Below are positions 6,869-9,417 of a stretch of 9,417 nt of DNA, one piece after another (position 1 is the stretch's first letter; every line of letters starts with the position of its first letter). This DNA comes from JANWHF01 sp036276235 (lineage in GTDB: Bacteria; Planctomycetota; Phycisphaerae; Tepidisphaerales; Tepidisphaeraceae). The position numbers and the translations under genes were made by a program. Location: contig DATBDZ010000122.1 in NCBI GenBank assembly GCA_036276235.1, positions 1 to 9,417 on the forward strand, read 5' to 3'. The notes beneath the pieces are model-generated. The model saw only the letters and a program-made list of their open reading frames with translations. It had not been told where the DNA came from and made no database searches.

Positions 6869-6871
6869 CGG

Positions 6872-7612
6872 TCAGTCTTTTTGCTGTCGTCTTTTGGAGC
6901 GACTCTTCCAAAAGTCCAGAAACCAGTCTGGAGGGCTCGAAATCACGCGCACGAGTTGGGTTTCCTCAAACTCCGCAACCAAAACGTGCTCTTCGCCGGA
7001 ATTATCAAAGAGATATGCGCGACTGCTGTTCTCCACTGCTCGCGGTAAAAGCGATAGTGATCGATCGTATCTCTCCCCGATTTTCTGAGCCGGGACGTCG
7101 TGCCCTCCCTGGGAAACTCGAATCGCAACGCGTTCGAGATTGATGCGCGGCGAGTCGGTACAGACGTAGTATAGATAGGTGCGGTAGCCGATTTGAAGAG
7201 CTTCCTTCAGCAACTTCACCTTATCTGGGCTGGACATGACGGTTTCGAACGTGAACGACACCTTCGACGCCACCCATCGCTTTCGCAAAAAGTCAGAGAT
7301 AATCGCGGCGAAGTAACCGCCCGGCAAATGCTTTTTCAATGTCAGGATATTGCCTTCGAGTTCGATCGCAGGGAGCGGCGCCTTAGTGGCGAGTGGATGA
7401 CTTTGCAGGAACTCTTGTAGGTCTGGCTCAGCGACGGTTACGCCCCATTTTGTAAAATCGAGCGAGCCGCTATCGCCCAACTCACGCTCCAGGGCGTCGG
7501 GGTTGAGGTTGTAGCCTAAAGAGATCGCATAGCTCGTGCGCAATTCTTCGACGAGCGTCGATTTGCCGGACCCATTCGGCCCCGCGATCATACGAAGTCG
7601 TGGTGGCTTCAC
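6872..7612 (-). CDS. Zeta-toxin-like P-loop ATPase/kinase, probable toxin
   Basis: A 246-aa P-loop protein of the zeta-toxin-like group (the COG4185 type of 'predicted ABC-type ATPase'). The Walker A motif GPNGSGKST is at 11-19, NPDALERELG at 37-46, FETVMSS at 122-128, and the segment RVSQGGHDVPAQKIGERY at 165-182 is characteristic; DNS (203-205) follows near the end. True zeta toxins phosphorylate UDP-N-acetylglucosamine and poison cell-wall synthesis; whether this branch shares that substrate is unknown. It lacks ABC signature LSGGQ, so it is not a transporter ATPase. The GTG start at 7610-7612 overlaps the upstream gene's TGA (GTGA), which is typical of translational coupling in toxin-antitoxin operons. 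The C-terminus is basic (KSRSKRRQQKD). It is convergent with gyrA at a 3-base gap and no terminator separates them. The toxin role is inferred from family and context. Confidence 0.82.
   Translation of the reverse strand: MKPPRLRMIAGPNGSGKSTLVEELRTSYAISLGYNLNPDALERELGDSGSLDFTKWGVTVAEPDLQEFLQSHPLATKAPLPAIELEGNILTLKKHLPGGYFAAIISDFLRKRWVASKVSFTFETVMSSPDKVKLLKEALQIGYRTYLYYVCTDSPRINLERVAIRVSQGGHDVPAQKIGERYDRSLSLLPRAVENSSRAYLFDNSGEEHVLVAEFEETQLVRVISSPPDWFLDFWKSRSKRRQQKD
6891..6932. repeat. Two adjacent small hairpins inside the toxin 3' end, downstream of gyrA
   Basis: CTTTTGGA (6891-6898) pairs perfectly with TCCAAAAG (6907-6914) across an 8-base loop. Next to it TCCAGA (6915-6920) pairs with TCTGGA (6927-6932) across a 6-base loop. 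They lie 22 to 64 bases after the gyrA stop and inside the convergent gene's coding sequence. Neither is followed by a T tract in either direction, so they are not standard intrinsic terminators. They may still help end or stabilise the gyrA transcript, or may be chance. Confidence 0.35.
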
Positions 7613-7944
7613 TTGCTAGGAATGACAGCGACGCCCTTGGGAATCTTGAACTTTCTTCGGGGGATGGTCTCAAGGACTTCTTCTCGCCCGTCTTGGTAGC
7701 GCTTGATTACTTTGTCGCCCTTTTGGATGGTAACCGGCAGACCCAGTTTAATCTGAGCCTCGATCGCGCGTCGGCCCGCTTCGGCTAGTTTTCCAGACAC
7801 CGCAAGGTCAACGATGCGGGCCTCAAGGGAATTGGGTTCTTCCTTGAAGGAGCGTGATCGCGCTTGGCCACCCTTTGATGGCGCCATCCGTCGGCCGGCC
7901 TTCGCGGTTTTCTGGATCGTTTTAGTTTTGGTTGTCGTCGGCAT
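7609..7944 (-). CDS. Small basic protein, probable antitoxin of the zeta-like toxin
   Basis: This 111-aa protein is encoded directly upstream of the zeta-like gene with a 4-base stop/start overlap. Residues 1-37 are a low-complexity tail rich in Thr, Lys and Arg (ten basic, two acidic), probably disordered and able to touch nucleic acid. Residues about 40-95 form a compact part: EARIVDLAVSGKLAEAGRRA then IEAQIKLGLPVTIQKGDKVIKRY. The pattern of a helix with RRAIE, then LG-PV and a 'DGK-V'-like strand resembles small proteins I recall upstream of COG4185-type ATPases. The start is ATG at 7942-7944, supported by AGGA (plus 7953-7956) 8 bases upstream, a clear Shine-Dalgarno in a window where most genes lack one. 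An internal ATG at codon 20 is less well supported. The antitoxin role is inferred from order, overlap and size; no named antitoxin domain was recognised. Confidence 0.7.
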   Translation of the reverse strand: MPTTTKTKTIQKTAKAGRRMAPSKGGQARSRSFKEEPNSLEARIVDLAVSGKLAEAGRRAIEAQIKLGLPVTIQKGDKVIKRYQDGREEVLETIPRRKFKIPKGVAVIPSK

Positions 7945-8044
7945 ATGGGTGGTCCTAAAGAGCTCCCCTTGATTATATCGTCATCTCGATGAGCATACAC
8001 TCCCGTTCCTTCACCTGATCCGGTTGTTCGCGGCTCGCGCTCAC
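7945..8044. promoter_or_regulatory. Divergent promoter region between antitoxin and CPBP protease
   Basis: In this 100-base gap the minus strand carries TATAAT (plus 7972-7977), a perfect -10 lying 27 bases before the antitoxin ATG, with AGGA at 7953-7956 as ribosome binding site. No good -35 was found at 16-18 bases spacing (best GTGTAT, plus 7995-8000). For the plus-strand protease gene no convincing promoter or Shine-Dalgarno is visible. An imperfect symmetric sequence ATCGTCATCTCGATGAGCAT (7977-7996) sits upstream of the -10 and could be a regulator site, but this is speculative. Confidence 0.45.
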
Positions 8045-9417
8045 ATGACTCATCTTCCCTACGCGTCACAATCCGGCTCGCCGCCTTTGCCTCCTGCGTC
8101 GGTGCCGCCGCCGCCGATGGAGCCGCCGGCCAATTCCGGCGTTCGGCGGCTGGTTGCATGGGCGGTCATTCTCTGGTGCAGCGGGTTTGTCGCCGTGCGG
8201 GTGTATCAGTCTTACCACAGGCAGCCGCTGGATATCACCGATCCGTCCAAGACGCACAGTGTTCAGCTCGAAATCGCGGCGCGATACATCATCGGCGCGA
8301 AGGAGATAACCAAGAAGCTTTCGCCAAATACCGCGACCACATCCCTGCAGGATTCCATCGCTGAGCTGGATAAATCGGCGAAGACTTCGGTGGACAAACT
8401 GCGGCTCACGATGCTGATCGCCGAGATCAGCGGCTCCAAGCCCGCCCTCGATCGGCTCGATGATCTTTCGGATCATGTGAAAGATCCGGCGCTCCTGGAT
8501 GACATCGAGATCCTTCGCACGATGTACGAAAACCCCGGCGCCACCATTCCCGAAGCCCAGCGGCAACGGCTGATCGACCGGCACGGCTGGTTCGGAAGCC
8601 TGGCGGCGATGTGGGACATGCGCGGTCCGACGCCGCAGCGCCTGGCGCTGATCTCCCAATCGCAACGGACGGTCTATTCAATCTTCGGATTTTTCGCCGT
8701 CATCTGCCTGGCCGCCCTGGCCGGCTTTATCCTGCTGATCATCGCGATCATCTGGTACTTCGACGGGAAGATCGCCCGCGCCTATTCCCCGCTGCCCGGC
8801 GCGCCGGTGCCATTCCTTGAGGCGTTCGCCATCTGGCTTGGGTTTTATCTGCTGATCTCGTTCATCGCCCGCAAGCTATCGCCCAACGTGCTCGATCATG
8901 CGTGGGTTTATCTGCTGGCGATGCTCCTGCCGCCGGCGGCTGGATTGGTTTGGCCGCGATTGTGCGGGATCGATCGGGGCTATTGGCGCGCGGGCCTGGG
9001 ATGGCACGCCGGCCGCGGTGTTTTTCGAGAAATCGGTTGCGGATTGCTGGGATATGTGACCGGCCTCCCGATCATGATCCTGGGCTTTTGCATCATGATC
9101 GCGCTCACGCACCTGGCCAAAGCCAACCCCACGCATCCCATCACCGAAGAGATGGCCGGCGGCATGCGCCAAGTATTTGCGGGGTTCGTCCTCGCCTGCA
9201 TCTACGCCCCGATAGTCGAAGAATCCCTCTTCCGCGGCACGCTCTTCCACTACCTCCGCGGCCGCCACGGCTGGCTCGTCTCCGCGTGCATCAGCTCATT
9301 CCTCTTCGCGGCGATCCATCCGCAGGGATGGACGGTCGTGCCCGTGTTGTTCTCGATTGCGTTTGTCTTCGCGGCAATCAGAGAGTGGAGAGGATCGATC
9401 CTCTGCTCGGCAGCGGC
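8045..9417 (+). CDS. CPBP family intramembrane metalloprotease (Abi/CAAX-like), 3' end beyond window
   Basis: A long open frame of 457 codons runs from ATG 8045 off the right edge, so the C-terminus is missing. The protein begins with a Pro-rich cytoplasmic tail (residues 11-29), a first membrane helix at about 36-52, then about 155 mainly helical soluble residues (53-207). Several membrane helices follow from about 210 on (210-238, 258-275, 285-302, 330-355, 375-390, 410-424, 430-445). The protease core shows EExxxR as VEESLFRG (Glu392, Glu393, Arg397) and FxxxH as FAAIHPQG (His425), the metal-binding signature of CPBP proteases related to Rce1. These glutamyl membrane enzymes cleave prenylated or bacteriocin-type substrates in some organisms; the substrate here is unknown. 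The last conserved motif (with Asn) would lie beyond the edge. Upstream in-frame TGA is at 7970; a TTG at 8024 is a less likely start. Confidence 0.9.
   Translation, partial: MTHLPYASQSGSPPLPPASVPPPPMEPPANSGVRRLVAWAVILWCSGFVAVRVYQSYHRQPLDITDPSKTHSVQLEIAARYIIGAKEITKKLSPNTATTSLQDSIAELDKSAKTSVDKLRLTMLIAEISGSKPALDRLDDLSDHVKDPALLDDIEILRTMYENPGATIPEAQRQRLIDRHGWFGSLAAMWDMRGPTPQRLALISQSQRTVYSIFGFFAVICLAALAGFILLIIAIIWYFDGKIARAYSPLPGAPVPFLEAFAIWLGFYLLISFIARKLSPNVLDHAWVYLLAMLLPPAAGLVWPRLCGIDRGYWRAGLGWHAGRGVFREIGCGLLGYVTGLPIMILGFCIMIALTHLAKANPTHPITEEMAGGMRQVFAGFVLACIYAPIVEESLFRGTLFHYLRGRHGWLVSACISSFLFAAIHPQGWTVVPVLFSIAFVFAAIREWRGSILCSAA

Noticed and set aside
6875..6914. Intrinsic terminator for gyrA at the hairpin after its stop
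   Set aside because: The T run at 6877-6881 precedes the hairpin and none follows it, so the order is wrong for a rho-independent terminator on either strand.
6872..7612. Reading the P-loop protein as an ABC transporter ATPase
   Set aside because: It has a Walker A but no LSGGQ signature or ABC Walker B, and no permease nearby; the RVSQGGHDVP segment matches zeta-like proteins instead.
8066..8665. 199-codon open frame on the minus strand opposite the CPBP gene
   Set aside because: The plus strand carries the EExxxR protease frame across the whole stretch and beyond; the minus reading ends in an Arg/His run typical of a shadow.

Overview
The window looks like a chromosomal stretch of a bacterium of moderately high GC content, most likely a planctomycete (Planctomycetota, perhaps the Phycisphaerae side). 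The clues are the GyrA active-site region (HPHGES..YPTLVR, with Pro where E. coli has Asp87), a small ORF plus HNH-endonuclease C-terminus pair of a type I associate with planctomycetes, the scarcity of Shine-Dalgarno motifs, and an intergenic GGCGGGCAGTG-type palindrome. This placement is inference from remembered family resemblance; no search was run.

Layout, left to right. A gene running off the left edge on the minus strand starts near 109 (partial, unrecognised). A near-perfect 23-bp stem palindrome lies at 151-203. rpoN (sigma-54) occupies 228-1733 on the minus strand with a plausible housekeeping promoter behind it. Divergent from rpoN, a 90-aa small protein (1906-2178) runs into the C-terminal remnant of an HNH endonuclease (about 2157-2405) whose catalytic N-terminal part is missing. 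Next comes a two-gene metal-type ABC importer (ATPase 2462-3286, ABC-3 family permease 3302-4159) with no solute-binding protein in view, followed directly by a complete gyrA (4172-6868).

Convergent with gyrA, and only 3 bases from its stop codon, is a zeta-toxin-like P-loop protein (6872-7612, minus). Its start overlaps by 4 bases the stop of a small basic protein (7609-7944, minus), forming a probable toxin-antitoxin operon. A 100-bp divergent promoter region separates it from a CPBP (Abi/CAAX-like) membrane protease on the plus strand, which begins at 8045 and continues past the right edge with EExxxR and FxxxH motifs.

The genes do not form one pathway: sigma-54, a metal importer and gyrase subunit A are core functions, while the HNH remnant, the toxin-antitoxin pair and the palindrome are accessory material lodged between them. 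The most interesting points are the decayed HNH locus, a putative toxin module abutting gyrA with an antitoxin-like partner I cannot assign to a named family, and -10-like hexamers exactly 11 bases before three start codons, suggesting nearly leaderless mRNAs.
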